Shown: positions 1 to 12,500, counted from the first letter of the stretch. The stretch: DNA of 64,000 nucleotides from Deuterostichococcus epilithicus (GCA_033439295.1 JAVTLE010000016.1:930001-994000); one strand, 5' to 3'. Notes: generated by a model not told the origin, from the letters alone. Numbers and translations: made by a program.

Positions 1-119
1 AGGCAGCGGCGATTGGTGGGCTCATGGACCTGCGCACCACATGACACTTGTGCGCAGCATGTCGGTTGCTCAACGACGTGTGAAACCAAAGCCATTCCCT
101 CCTCTTTTCTGGTGTGCAG

Positions 120-1270
120 ACGCTGGCGGAGCTGGACAGCAGCGACGACGGCAGCGTGGAGGACAGCGAGCTCGACTCCGACGAGGGGGAGGACGTCGAC
201 TTTGACGAGGTGCAGCGGCGGCGACGGCTTTCCCTCGCAAACTGCGCGTCTGCGCCGTGGGCTTGCTGCAGCTGCGACATCGCACGTCGCCAGGACGGCC
301 CGCTCAAGGCTGTGACAGCCTGTGCCTGCCGCTCTGTTCCATCGGAGTGAGCAGCATCAGCGGTGGCACTAGATGTGGCTGCGAACGCGCTGCAACTTGC
401 CGCCGCCGTCGCTTGACGCTGACGCTTGACGCTGCTGCCGCGCCGCGCGCAGATTGACGCGCGGGAGGCGGGGGCGAGCGGCAACGGTGGCCTGGGCGAC
501 GACGAGGACGAGACAGAGGAGGACAGCAGCGCCTACCTCGAGCGCCTCGCCCGCATCCGCGAGCGCGCGAAGGTGCCCGCGGCAATGCTCTGCCTGCCCT
601 CCCTGCCCGGCCCACATGGCCGTTGATGCTCCGTGGAGGAAGATGGCAATGCACCTACCTGGAGCGTCTCGCCCGCATCCGCGAGCGCATAGTGTGGCTG
701 CCTCGGCGTGCCTCGCCGTCGTGCCCGGCCGCGGCTCGAAGTTGACACTTGGTGTCGCACAGGCGGGCGGCGGCCACGAGGAGAGCGACGACGACTCGGA
801 TTGGACGGAGGATGAGGAGGTGGCCACCCCCGTGGACCCTGTGGACCCTTTCATAGCCTTCTCCGACGCGGTGCGCCTCCTGCAGGCGCAGCATCCCGCC
901 CGCTTCCAGGTGTGTTCAGTTGGGTTTCCCCCCCCCCCGGCATGTGGTGTGATGTGCGGCTGCGTCGACTGCCGAGGGCATTGCTCCTGTGCACGTAGCC
1001 CGGTCTCGAGCTCGACTGGCTGTGCGCAGGCGGGATGCTGCAGTGCTGCGGGGCGGCTGGCGGCTCTGTGCCGTGACCTGCGTTCTGCTCGAACTCTTGA
1101 CATGACAGTCGAATGGGAACAACATGCAGGCGCTCGCCACACGGCAGGAGCACGCGGCGGCCGTCACGGGGCTACTGCAGCATGTGGAGGCGGTGCGCGC
1201 CAAGAAGGCGTCAGAGGAGGCGGCGGCGGCGCAGGCGGCGGCCGCCGGGCAGGCGCTTCCGCAGCGGTAA
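120..1270 (+). CDS. Importin-7/8 (SAD2)-like nuclear transport receptor, C-terminal part
   Basis: This is the 3' end of a gene that begins left of the window. Four exons fit in frame: 120-209, 453-572, 763-909 and 1130-1270, ending in TAA. Seen: very acidic stretches (SDDGSVEDSE, GDDEDETEEDSS), then DWTEDEEVATPVDPVDPF followed by a hydrophobic/amphipathic tail with LLQAQHPARF and an Ala/Gln-rich end. Known: importin-beta family members of the IPO7/IPO8/plant SAD2 type end with an acidic loop and then a (V)DPF..F...(L)Q...P.RFQ segment, which is the basis of the call. The role would be import of proteins and small RNP cargo through the nuclear pore with Ran. The HEAT-repeat body is outside the window, so the assignment rests on the tail only. 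Introns are phase 0 throughout. The second intron holds a degenerate copy of the end of exon 453-572. Confidence 0.68.
653..688 (+). repeat. Intronic copy of the 3' end of the preceding importin exon
   Basis: These 36 bases match 531-566, the end of exon 453-572, with about three mismatches, two of which are silent in the exon's frame (they would still read YLERLARIRER). The copy lies in the intron 573-762. It could be a relic of tandem duplication or a rarely used alternative exon; I cannot tell which. Confidence 0.75.
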
Positions 1271-2078
1271 CGGGCGGGAGGCGTCTTCAGTGAGCGCCAC
1301 TGGCGCCGCGACGATGGCCTGTTTGCATCTTGTTAGGCAGGGGTCTTGGTTTCCTTACAGCAGGCAGCAGATACCTAGCGGTGGCGTCCCATAGATGCCA
1401 AACTTGGTGTTGTTGATCGATGCGGCATCAACGCTGCGGTCGGCCTGACACTGGGCATAAAACAACAGTCGGTCTGTGGTCCGGGTCTGTGTTTCCTAAG
1501 TTGGATCGACGCCTCAACTGCATCAGCAGGCATGTTGGTCGTAGAATCGGAGTCTGATGCAATGTCAGGTGCTAGCCAATTCCGTCGCTGCCCCGTGACC
1601 CAAGCGTTCCCCAATTCGTCAGAGCGCGCCAATGCACGACGATGTAGGTATCGAAAAGCATACCTAATAACCTTCGAAGAGCCACGTTGCAGGCGCATGA
1701 CCTGCCCCCGACCACTGAAAGAGTTCATCCTTCGTGCCTTGTCCTTCCACCTCTACCAGTCTGAGACTCTTTACGGTGTTGCTAGCAAAACCAAAGGTGT
1801 TCTACGGCGCATGTAAAGGCGCAGACAAAGCAATGATCAATCACATCTATCACTAGACCTTGATGTCTCACCATGGCAACCGTCCATCAGCACCCGCGCG
1901 GCGCTCGTGGGTTCCAGTAGTTCCGCAACCATCCCTGGCTGTGCTGCCGATGACCTGACAACAGGCGGTGGTCGGCACACAGCCTGCTGCGCCGAAATTG
2001 CTGGCAGCCCAGGCATGTGCGGCGGGGCTCGGCCTGTCACGGCAGGGCCCCCAGTGGTCCCAAGGTGGACGAGACATT
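1271..2078. other. Convergent intergenic region, no gene seen
   Basis: The stretch lies between the stop codon of the importin gene (+) and the stop codon of the GLTP gene (-), so it must hold both 3' UTRs. Short open frames occur on both strands, but none has splice-consistent extensions or a recognisable motif. Confidence 0.6.
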
Positions 2079-3608
2079 TCAGCCCGTGAACGTGGAATCC
2101 GAGCGCGGCATGTTTGTGCCGGCATACAGCGTCAGCACATCGTTGTTGAAGGCCTCGGCGACCTGCACAAAGGCGTCTACGTGACCCTTCGCCTCTGGGC
2201 CTGCGCCGCAGCAGCAGCGGTTGTCAGGGTGTCTGGCAACCGATGAGATCTCACAAGACTTCCGGGTGGTTGGAGCAACACCAGCAGCAGGGCACCTGCT
2301 GCCGACGCGGCACATGCCAGGGGAACCAATCGAAAAGATGCATTCGCTCACCGGACTCCCCCAGCCCCTGCAGGAAGGTGTCCCGCGCCGGCAGCGTGTA
2401 CATGCCCGCCTTGACGGCTGTCCTCACGACGAAGGTGTGGATGTGCGCCATGGTTCTGCGGGCACAGAAGGGAGCTTGGGATGGTGTCGAGGATCTGGAA
2501 TGGCTGGAGACAGCCAGGCGGCAGCTGCTGCCTAGGGTTTTGGGACATACAGCTCTGCTTTTTCCCCGCATCATGGTGCGCGCGCAGCTTGCACGGCCAT
2601 GCACTTCGTTTCCGTAGCATTGCACTTCCGACACAGGTGACCATTGAGCATGCTCACTTGTTGTACGCGTCGTAGCAGGCGTTGTGCAGCGTCATCTTGG
2701 GGTCCTTTGCCAGGTTGGCCATGAGGACCTTGATAAAGTCGACTGCAGACACCAGCCGGTGCAGGTTCCTCGCTGTGCTGTTTTTCGTCGTCACCGTCTT
2801 TGCCTGCGGAAATGCACAGACGTTTGGTGTGCGCTAAGGGCTGCAGGAACCACAGGTGCAGACGAGGTGTGGACGCAGAGTGCACGGGTGCATGTGCTGC
2901 GTATGCAGCAGACGCGCTGCGATCGCACGTAGGATCGTGCGCTATCCTGCTCACTTCCTCATCAGCAGGACGGGTCAGAACTGACCTTTATGCAGTGCTC
3001 AACGACCTCGTTCAGGGTTGGCTGCTGCTCCTTTGCCACCCGAAGCGTCTCGACCTGCGGGAGGTCGCACGGAAACACCAGCACTAGCAGGATCATGTGG
3101 GTGGCCGAGGTGCGAGAAGCACTGTGCAAGAGCCTGGACAATTCAGAAGGTCGCTGATAGGGCATGTTGCAGCCATCCTGTACATGCCGCGCACCCACCT
3201 TGCTGCCCATCTCAGTCTTTGCAAACTGGAAGAACATGCCTGCGCCCAGGAGTACTATCATCGAGACATTGAGGGAGTGCTGTGTGGTTTGCCGGCGCTG
3301 GAGATCAAGAATCACCGCCGTGCGACAGTGCTCGCTGTGACGATCTCGGGAAAAACTCCGGCACGAAGCGGTCGACCAATGCGCGGCAGATCGTGCAAGA
3401 AACACGACTGGTAAGTATGCTGGTATGATTCTAGAGATAGTAGAAGGTGGATCGCACCTAGGCTGTCGAATACCGGCAAGATGAGCGACATTGCATCGCA
3501 GAAGCCCACTGTGTCCATGTGTGTATCCTGCTGCAGCTTTGTAAACGACTCCGTCAGCCTCGGCAAGAACGCCTCCCCAGAAGCTCTTGCCTGCTCCATG
3601 GTCGCCAT
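2079..3608 (-). CDS. Glycolipid/sphingolipid transfer protein (GLTP/ACD11/CPTP superfamily)
   Basis: Six exons on the minus strand (3458-3608, 3199-3239, 2986-3054, 2658-2803, 2352-2455, 2079-2200) join without a frame break into about 210 residues, the usual size of a single-domain GLTP. Seen in order: an N-terminal helix ending SLILPVFDSLG; MFFQFAKTEMGSK in the place of the first sugar/phosphate-binding loop; VSAVDFIKVLM; a TMAHIHTFVVRTAV helix carrying the conserved His; LPARDTFLQGLGE; and a C-terminal helix rich in Asn/Asp. Known: the fold moves glycosphingolipids or ceramide-1-phosphate between membranes in the cytosol. By eye, the position that is Trp in true GLTPs is Arg here, which favours the ACD11/CPTP side, while the Asp-Asn pair of the binding loop reads Glu-Lys, so ligand choice is open. 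The start (MATMEQ) is the first ATG of the open frame and faces the FKBP gene. Confidence 0.85.
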
Positions 3609-3976
3609 GGCTGCAACCTGTCAATCGCCCAGGCTGACCAAGATGGGTTCGTGACCACCGAGCAGCTTCCGGTGTCCCAACTTTTTGTACAGCACCAGAT
3701 CTGGCCACTGCAGTCTTTGCAGAGTGAGTGTAGTGTACTACTCTCGGGGTTTGGCGTGCTGAGATTGAGTAAATTGACTGAAATTGCCATGCGAGTTGCG
3801 ACCAGCAGAGGTGGGCAGAGCGGAGAGTGCAAGGGGTGCGGAGACTGTTGGAGACTCTTGTGCAGAGCAAGGGGGATGCGCATGCCGCCTCTGGCGAGAC
3901 ACCCTGCTGCGTTTGCAGCATGGCAGCCACAGTCGTTGCGCATTCTCGCAACAGTAAGCTCACAACGCTCGTCAAG
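3609..3976. promoter_or_regulatory. Divergent promoter between GLTP (-) and FKBP (+)
   Basis: The 368 bases separate the two start codons and must hold both 5' UTRs and any shared promoter. I see no convincing TATA box or named element. Confidence 0.55.
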
Positions 3977-6900
3977 ATGTCGAGGCCTGATCAGTTTGAG
4001 GACGGCCCGGAGGATGATGCGCCCATGTTCTGGGGAGCCGAAGTGGGCACAAAGCCGGTGCCTTTTGTGCCGCCACCACTGGAGTCCAAGCTCCATTTGA
4101 GCCAGGTGGGTGCCTGCTATGGTTTTCTGTTAGCATCAAACTCCACATGCTCCGGCGTGCAAGCACAACATATGCAACACCAACCTGGAGACCGGCGGCC
4201 ACGAGACGGCAGTGCTGGTCTGATGCATGTCAATGCGAAATGCATGGCGCTGCAGTGATAAGGTTTGCACGCTCGCGCGCGTGCAAATCACTGCCCTTCA
4301 GCCGCTGCATCAAGACGGCAGTGCAGCCTCACCGGCGGCTGACCTGCATTTTCGCCCCGCCATGTCGAGACGTTCGTGCTCTTGGTGTGCGGCAGCTGGC
4401 AATCCGAGCGACCACGCATGCGTGCAGGTGAGCATGGGACCCGGCGCAAAGGATGGTGTCCGGGCGTACCTACGGTGCAAGGTGCAGGACGGCCCCTCGC
4501 TGGTGGTTGCGGCACTGAAGGAGGGCGTCTGCGAGAACGTGCCGGTGGACCTGATGTTCGATCAGTACTGCGAGTGCGTCGCCGCGCTGGTCGGCCTCCA
4601 GACTGTTGCTGCATGCACGACAGCCTGCCTCTGGTGCCTCCCACAGCCTCCTGGCTGGCGCTGACAGCGCGCCGCCATCGTGCGCAGGTTCACCGTCGAG
4701 GGCGACGCCACCCTGCATATCACCGGTGAGTGCGCATGGTTTGCGGGCGCTGTTGCATGACCATGTGTAAACCAGGAGCTGCGCATCGGCGGCCACGACA
4801 TTGGCCGCTGCATGCCGATGACGCACGTCCTGAGTACCTGAGTCCGCACGAGCTCAAAGCACCAAGGTCTGCGCAGTCCGTTTGTGATGGCACCTTCCAA
4901 TCGGTCGCAAAACCCTTCATCATTGTGCAGGCTACATGATGTACCCCAACGATGAAGAGATGGAGTATGGTGGCGGGCCGATGGGGATGCAGGGCAGCGA
5001 GGAGGAGGAGAGCAGCGACGAGGAGCCGTACACGCCTGCGGTGCGAATGGGCAGCAGAATCTGGAGCCTGTAGCACAGTGGTAGCTGCGGTCGCTGTTCG
5101 TGAAACGAGGATCTACGGCACAGTTGTGTGGAGAGAGATCAGTGGGAGGAGCAGGAGGAGTGTGGGGATCGTTACCGTGGTCAGGCAGTGCCGCAGGCTG
5201 ATGCTCAGGGACATGACGACTGGGGAGATATCTGGGTGATGCTGCAGGAGTCAGCAGATCCTCGAAACCCGCTCTCATTTCCCGGGTTAATACAAGGTTG
5301 CTGCATGGCCACAGGAGGTGGAGGCCCTGAAGCGGATGATCCGCGGGGATGGGCCGGAGGACTTGGACGAAGACGATGAGATGGACAGCGACGAAGAGGG
5401 CGACGAGGATGACGAGCTGGTGAGAGACATGGTCTCAAGCAATGGTCCCAAAAGATCGCCTTGCCTTCGGGGAAGCACCAGGCGCCCCAAGCGTCGCACG
5501 GCGAACAGCTCTGAGAGGACGCAACACTCGGACAGCATGCAGTCAGTGCACAAAGGTCGGCTCGAGTGCTTGTCCGGGCTGGTAGCTGCATACGGCAAAG
5601 CCAAGCAGGCTTGCGGCTAGCATGTTGTGAGCATGTGCTTAAGGCGCCGCATGGGGTGGCTCCACGCTGCATCAGCCAAACTGCATTGGTCTGGCTCAGC
5701 TGCCGTGTCTCAGAGCTCTGCCGGTCGCGTTACATATATCTGCTGGGCCCACTTTAGGACCTGACAGTCAACCCCCCCCCTCCCCCCCTTTTTCTCCCTC
5801 CGTTGCAGGGTTCGAGGTGCCGAAGCTGGACATGGAGGCGGGGAAGGCCGACGCTAATGAGGATGCCACTGCAAATGTATCAGCTAAACCCTGATGGGAT
5901 GCTTGAAATCCTGCAGGTGCCGCAGCTGGTGGACATGGAGGGGGAGGAGGGCGACACCGACGAGGAGTCGGACTCGGAGTACGAGACAGGCAGTGACGAC
6001 GAGGAGGAGGAGCTGCTGGCGGCGCACAGGAAGAGCACGGTGAGCCGAGCACACAGGATTGGTGCTTGTGACGAGATGGAAGAACGGACCTGTTCCGGAG
6101 AGTGCGTGCTTGGCTTGCACCGGCGGGGAGGGAGGGGTCCCCCCGCGCGGGGGGGCATGAAACGACGATGCAGCGGGCCGGAGGTGGCAGGTGCTCGCTG
6201 GGCCGACACGCAGTGGGGGCCAGTCGAGGGCATGTACGTACCTGTTTGCACCATGACACCGCAGAGCAGACTTGCACGCCCTCAACAGCCAGAGGTTGCG
6301 GTTGCAATTCAGGTCAATTGCCGACCGCAGGTGGTGATCGAGGAGATCCCGTCAGACGCCCCCGACCCGGTGCAGGCCGCTTCCAGCAAGCGCAAGGCGG
6401 ACGCTGCAGCCATGGAGAAGCCGGCCAGCTCAAAGAAGCAGCGGCAGCAGGAGCAGCAGGCGGCAGCGAAGGCAGAGGCGGCAGCGGAGGTGGCGGCCAA
6501 GTCGGCGGCAAAGGCCAAGGCGGCTGCGGGCCAGGCGGCGGCCAAGGCAGGCAAGGCGGCGGAGAAGGCCGCCAAGAAAGCAGAGAAGGAGGCGGCAGAT
6601 AAGGCGGCGGCGGGCAGCGCCGCGACGCCGAGCAGCAGCAGCGGCAAGAGCGACAGCAGCAGCAAAGGCGCGGCAACACCGGCCGCACAGGCAGACAAGG
6701 CGGCGGCCAAGACCCCGGCAAAGACGCCGGCAGGCGACAAGTCGGCGGTCAAGCAGCAAAAGGCAGCGTCGCAGCAGCAGACGCCCAGCACAGCTGCAGA
6801 CACTCTGCTCAATGGTGCGTGGACAGTGACATGCATGAAACTCAGCGACTCCAGTCCAATCATCCCATCGATCAGGATGCGCAACATGCTGTCCGTGGCT

Positions 6901-8114
6901 TGTCCTCCAGCCCTGCCTAGGGCAGCAGGGCTGTGCTGCAGCAGTGAATGCAATTGCCTGTCGCCTTGCGTGCATATTGCTGTTGGTTTGCATGTCGAGC
7001 TGTCATTCAAGTCCAACTCCAGGATCTCGTGGGTGCAGGCACGACGCCGAAGAGTGGCAAGAAGGGTCAGGGTCATGTGCGGAAGTTCCCCAACGGTCTG
7101 GAGATCGCGGATGTGGCGATGGGGCAGCCCGATGGCAAGCTCGCCAAGGCTGGCAAGCGGGTGATGCAGTTCTCCCTTCCCCTGACTGTGCACCTGCCGT
7201 GCAGCTGGTCTCTGCTGACTGTGAACCCGTGGTGCTGCTGGTCTCTGTCGAAAATTCAGTGCCGCAGGCGGCATGTGCGCGGTGCCGTTTGCAGGATGTA
7301 TGGGAAGCCATGCACAGAGTTGGCTCCTGCTTGCTGTGGTGGTTCTGCCGGCTGCAGGTTGATGAAATTCATGCTTCTGCACCCCACAGGTGAAGATGCG
7401 GTACATTGGGCGCCTGGCCTCCAATGGCAAGGTGTTCGACCAGACGAAGGGCAACAAGACCTTCTCCTTCCGCCTGGGTGTGCAGTCCTGACACGATTTT
7501 GTGGCAAGATGCAACACGAAAATGTTCGACCTGCGGTGGCTGCAGCACTTGGTTTCCATGCTGTGCAGCTGATGGTTCGTTTGAGGTGTTTGAGGATCTG
7601 CGATGAGGACTCCTTGCAGAGGCATCGCATCGATGGGCTGGCCAATGTCTGCAGGCGTTGGCGAGGTGATCTCTGGCTGGGACAAGGGCATCGAGGGCAT
7701 GCGGGTCGGAGATAAGCGCAAGCTCACCATCCCGCCATCGATGGTACGTCTCGCACCGTCAGTGCTGTCGACCCCTCATATGCGTTGTCGTGTGTCTGAG
7801 AGCAAGGTTTGCTGGTGGGCCTGGCATTGAGCTTTGACCATCTGCTCCATTTTTTCATGTTTTGCAAACGCTGACGGAGACGCCTGCTTGCCGGCAGGGC
7901 TACGGCGCGTCTGGTGCGCCGCCAGCCATCCCGGGTAACGCCACACTGGTGCGCAGCAGCCGGCCGAACTAGCATTGGGGGATGTGGCATTGATGTCCTC
8001 ATGAATGCCTCTGCCTGCATCTCTTCGTCGCCCAGTTTGTATCATGCCCACAACTTATTTTGACCCTGCCTTCATGTGCAGGTGTTCGATGTGGAGCTCG
8101 TCAACGTGATGTGA
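3977..8114 (+). CDS. Nuclear FKBP-type peptidyl-prolyl isomerase with nucleoplasmin-like domain (FKBP53/FKBP43/Fpr3-4 type)
   Basis: Thirteen exons: 3977-4105, 4428-4573, 4688-4725, 4931-5040, 5315-5419, 5817-5876 (doubtful), 5917-6039, 6331-6814, 7039-7160, 7390-7477, 7655-7743, 7898-7948 and 8082-8114, about 525 residues with all included. Seen: N-terminal nucleoplasmin-like fold (MFWGAEV, FTVEGDATLHITGYMM); long acidic tracts; a 160-residue Ala/Lys-rich linker with SSKRK and SSKKQR basic clusters (nuclear localisation); then a complete FKBP domain with VKMRYIGRLASNGKVFDQTK, VISGWDKGIEGM and GYGASGAPPAIPGNATLVF. Known: this architecture binds histones through the acidic/nucleoplasmin part and isomerises Xaa-Pro bonds, acting as a histone chaperone in chromatin and rDNA silencing. 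Exon 5817-5876 uses an atypical GAG acceptor and resembles the start of the next exon; its flanking exons join in frame without it, so it may be a decayed duplicate. Confidence 0.9.
5817..5876 (+). repeat. Candidate duplicated mini-exon upstream of FKBP exon 5917-6039
   Basis: The first ~30 bases parallel the start of the exon 100 bases downstream (VPKL-DMEAG versus VPQLVDMEGE, nearly identical codons). It is exactly 60 bases and phase 0, so inclusion or skipping both keep frame. Confidence 0.6.
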
Positions 8115-9518
8115 GCTTGACACCCATTGCGAGTCAATGTGAAAGAGTACCTAGGTCTAGGCCATCCGCCCTTGCACACTTGAGAGTTCATACGCTTGGA
8201 GTCTAGCGTAGTAGAAGGGCACCTTCAGATGTCAGTGTTCAGCAGGAAGCGCAGAGAGTGAGAGCTGGGCAATCGTGTTGCTCCGGTGCCCCTTGATCGT
8301 TCAACCATCTCCGTTCGTTTTCCTCGTGCTAGAAGTGCGCTTCAACTCGACCCTACCCATTTTGGAGAGGAGTTTCGCGCTTGAGGCAGCTGCACAACCA
8401 GAAACCAACTGCTTCTACCTAGATTCTAGCTACACCCAGACTTGCACACTCCCGACTCGTGACGACAACTCGCGCATGTTGCGAGAGCTGTTCCTCGATA
8501 CCGAGATGCGTGATTCTCGACTTTGCTCAACCAAAGATGCCGCCTCCTGACGTCGCCGTCCGGATGATCTGTAGCAGCGCTGCGCAGCAGCAACATTGGG
8601 TGTCGGTCCGTGGCACAGCAGTCAATCGAGCCAGCCAGAGGAGGCGGTCAGCCACCAGCAGAGTGCAGCATGCCACCATAATTATGATCTACATCCCGCA
8701 CCTGAGCCGACGACCACAAACAAGAAGAAGCCCAGGAGAATTGGGCCAACGCCCAGCTTCTCTGCTTTCTGCGGCACAACGCGACAGCATGCTTGTCAGC
8801 ATAGAGGTGCAAGGAGACAGAAGGTGCGTTCCATATGGGGTCAACGACAACGACCGCTTGAGCAATCAGAGCGTCAATGCTCAATCAAGAATCAGAGTGT
8901 CATTGTCCCAGCTGCCACTGCCGAGACATGTGGGAAGGTGACAGGCGCTTTACCTTGGTCAACTCCACCTTCCCCCGCTTGAGGATGTTGCCATGATACC
9001 GCTCGCTCTTAGCGTTCGCCACGCGCTTAGATGTCACCTGTGGTCGCAAGTTCGACTCAGCGTGTAGGATGCTGAAATCCAGGACATGCTCCGCTGCCTT
9101 GTCCGTATGTGACTCTTAGACAAAAGGCGTCGCATGAAGAAACCGCACCATCCCGACTGTGAGCTGATGCACGGGTGAGCGCAACTGCCCTTGGACTGCC
9201 AAACCGAAGTGTGGATCAAAGCTGAGGCACGGCTGAGAGCAGTCAGTGCCTGCTGGCGGCCACTGTTTGGTCGGCTCTCGTGTCTTTGACGAGGCCCTGG
9301 CAGCAGTAGCTCCTGTAATGATTGTCAGAAGGACTGCACCTCGACATCTGGCCCCGCCCAATCACAGCGCAAGTTGACGACTTCACGTACAGCCGGGAAT
9401 AATCGTGTTTCGATAGAATGGTCTCAGTCTGTCGATCAGCCAGCTTTCCACCTTGCAATATGTGAACTGGTGAAACACATACAGCCTTGATCGTCGCCGT
9501 CCGATCGCTCGCGTCAAG
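8115..9518. other. Intergenic region between FKBP and GcvT, no gene seen
   Basis: These 1.4 kb hold the FKBP 3' UTR and the GcvT promoter. Open frames of 60-160 codons exist, but they are Ser/Arg-rich, lack motifs and do not extend by plausible splicing. Base composition is less GC-rich than the flanking exons. Confidence 0.55.
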
Positions 9519-12500
9519 ATGAGCAGGGCTCTGCTGCGGCTGCTGCCGCGCCTCGCCAACAGCAGCGCTGTCGCGGGCCAAGATCTTCTCGCCGTGCCAT
9601 CGGTGCTAGGCCGCGCAACCGGAGCCGCAGCCGGCCGCTACTTTGCCAGCGATGCAGACCTTCTTAAGACGCCTCTGTACAACCTGCATGTCGAGCATGG
9701 CGGTAGGACTCTGGACGAACGCGATGTGCAACGTCCATCCTTCGCTGTTAGACATACACCTGATCAGATCGGGCCACAAAGCAGGCCAGCGATGCCGTGA
9801 CGATGTGGTTTCACGTCTATGTCAGCATGTGCATCGCGACTGTCCCTGTACCGATCACGGTGGACATCATAATCTGTGGTGCGGTGTGTGCACGCAGGCA
9901 AGATGGTGCCCTTTGCCGGATGGTCGATGCCGATCCAGTACAAGGACTCGATCATGGACGCAACAAAGCACTGCCGGGAGCACGCGTCGCTGTTCGACGT
10001 CTCGCACATGTGCGGCGTCACACTGAAGGTGCGGCGGCGTGGGTTGGTAGCGTTGCACACGCAAAGCAGTGGCCGATTCTCCAGCGGCAAGCTGTGTACA
10101 TTGCATGCCTCATCTATAGCCGTCACAGTGCCCGAAGCACGCCGCTCGCTGTTCGATGCTCGCTGCAAACGCGGCTCCTCCTACAACTGCCACAGCCATG
10201 CCATGCCGTCACGTACGCCATGTCACAATCACAGGGCAAGGATGCGGTGCCGTTCCTGGAGCAGCTGGTGGTGGGCGACATCGCGGGCATCCCCAATGGC
10301 GCCGGCTCCCTCAGCATGTTCACCAATGAGCATGGCGGCATCATCGACGACACTGTGGTCACTAAGGTGTGCCGGAGGGGCGCCTTCCAAAACAGAAGTC
10401 CAACTTGCATCTGACGACCGGTCGGAGTGCATCGAGACTCTGCCATTGCAGCGTCTGTAGCATAGCGTCGTTGGTGCACGCGAAGCATGGTGGATCGTTG
10501 CGGCCAGACCCTGATGTGCACAGCGGTCATGTCAGTGCGACCGTGCAACAGGTCGCGGATGATGAGATCTACCTGGTGGTGAATGCCGGCTGCCGGGAGA
10601 AGGACATCAACCATCTGAAAAAGCACCTCGACGCCTACAACGTGCGCGCCTGGCCTGTGCTCACGCGGCTGCGGCTGATGTTGGACATTGCAGTGCGTCA
10701 TGCAATGGTGGAGCCCTCTTGCAAAGCACTCCTCACCCGCCACCATGGACGCCCTGTTACAAGTGGTCATTGGAAGCACCTTGAGCAGGCGCCGCCGCAG
10801 AGGGCCGACGAAGCCCGTGAAGCTCCCCGCTCGCATGAGTGCGCTGAAGACACAGAAAGAACATAGACCGAGACACTCAATGCAGAATTTCATCGCGGCA
10901 TGTGTTACCTGTGCGCAGGGCCAGGTGGAGCTGGTCATCCACGACGACCGCGCGCTGCTGGCGCTGCAGGGGCCATCCGCCGTCAAGGTGAGCTCAGGGT
11001 CTAGGGGAACTTCAGGCGGGGTGGCTCCGTGCCACCCCGCAGTCTGCCGCTGCTCATGCGAGCGCTCCAGCTGGGAGCCCTCTGCACGCGGCGCATCGGA
11101 CTCCGGCGTGCAAAGCTCACGCGTGTCTGACGCGGAACGCCTCCTGGCGCTGAGAGCCCCTCGGGCGGTCAGTCCACAGCCCCTGCAGCCTCAGCTGCCC
11201 TAGGCTGCAGCAAGCACCCTGGAACTGCGGACCTTAAACCCCCCTTCGACTCTGGCGAGCGCAGGTGCTGCAGCCGCTGGTGGACCTTGACCTGTCTTCG
11301 GTGTACTTCAGCGAGTTCCACAAGCTGGACATCAAGGGCATCCCTTCCTACCTGACACGCACCGGGTGCGTGGCCGGCAGCGGTTGGGGTTCCGGGCCGG
11401 ATGCCATGTGCCGCGTGCACGCAGGCTGAGCTGATGTGTGGCTGTCCGGCTCAGGGGAGATTGATGTAGGTGGCTCTTGTCTCAGCTACTGTGTCGCGTG
11501 TACCCAAACATCTGCTGTGATCCTCGAGGGCAGCCATCCGTCTTTTCGCCCCTGCCCCAGGGCTGTGCACGCCGCGGCTGAGGTCCTCCCTGAGGTCCTC
11601 CCCGGGACGATAGCAGGATGCGAGATACGAGTGATGTGCCATGTAGGTACACCGGCGAGGACGGCTTCGAACTATCGGTGCCCGATGAGAATGCGGTGGA
11701 GCTGGCTCAGGAGCTCATCAAGAGCGAGGAGGTGCGCGGTGGCATCTGCCCTGGTCTGTCTGAAATTTTTCGCTGATGGAGATGCTGGAAATAGGTTCTC
11801 CAATTTGCAGCAATGTGCGCATCTGCACACAGCCATGGCCAGGCATGCAACCCTGGAAAATCCTGCGACAAATGCTGGCGCGAGTGATGGAGCGATGAGA
11901 GGGGTTGGTTTGGCGGCAGGTGCGGCTGTGCGGGCTCGGCCCACGGGACTCGCTGCGGCTGGAGGCTGGCCTGTGCCTCTACGGTGCGACTCGCCCTGCA
12001 CTGGCATGGCTCCAGATTCTTAGCTGCGGTCTTGAGGTTTTGAATTGGGAAGTCAGGAGTGACTTCCTGCGCTGCACGCAGTCTGTCGAGCCCGCCGTAG
12101 CGGCCTTTCAATCTCATCACCATTCGAGGCTGTGACAACATCGTGCACAGCTGTGGTGTTGAAGCAATCAGCCGGTGGAGTGTACATCTCCGAAGTTGCT
12201 AGCATCAACGTGCACAGGCAACGACCTGACGGACGACATCACGCCGGTGGAGGCGGGCCTGAAGTGGGCCATCGGTAAGAACCGGCGGGAGAAGTGCGAC
12301 TTCCTGGGCGGCGAGGTGCGTGCCAGTTGCTAATCAGAGGAGTGCCGCAGCAGCAATGCACGGTGCTGGCCAAGATGGCGGCTGCACAGAACTCGTCGCT
12401 GCACTGGCGGGCGCGGATAGGTCTGCCTTGACTGGCAGCACGGGGCTCGCAAACCACTCCGAGGGTCAGAATCCAGTGCCAGAGGTCCTCTGCACGAGAG

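Noticed and set aside
2962-3975. 337-codon minus-strand open frame over the GLTP gene
   Set aside because: Only short pieces of it are GLTP exons; the rest is intron read through and upstream promoter sequence.
5060-5085. tRNA-like D-arm string (CTGTAGCACAGTGGTAGCTG)
   Set aside because: No acceptor stem, anticodon arm or T-loop follows at the right spacing.
6309-7730. 473-codon open frame on the minus strand
   Set aside because: It is the antisense of the Ala/Lys-rich linker of the FKBP gene, where GC-rich codons suppress stops on the other strand. The plus strand has the conserved protein and splice sites.
8459-8982. Open frames of 128-160 codons between FKBP and GcvT
   Set aside because: Ser/Arg/Gln-rich, overlapping in several frames, no motif, no splice-consistent partners.
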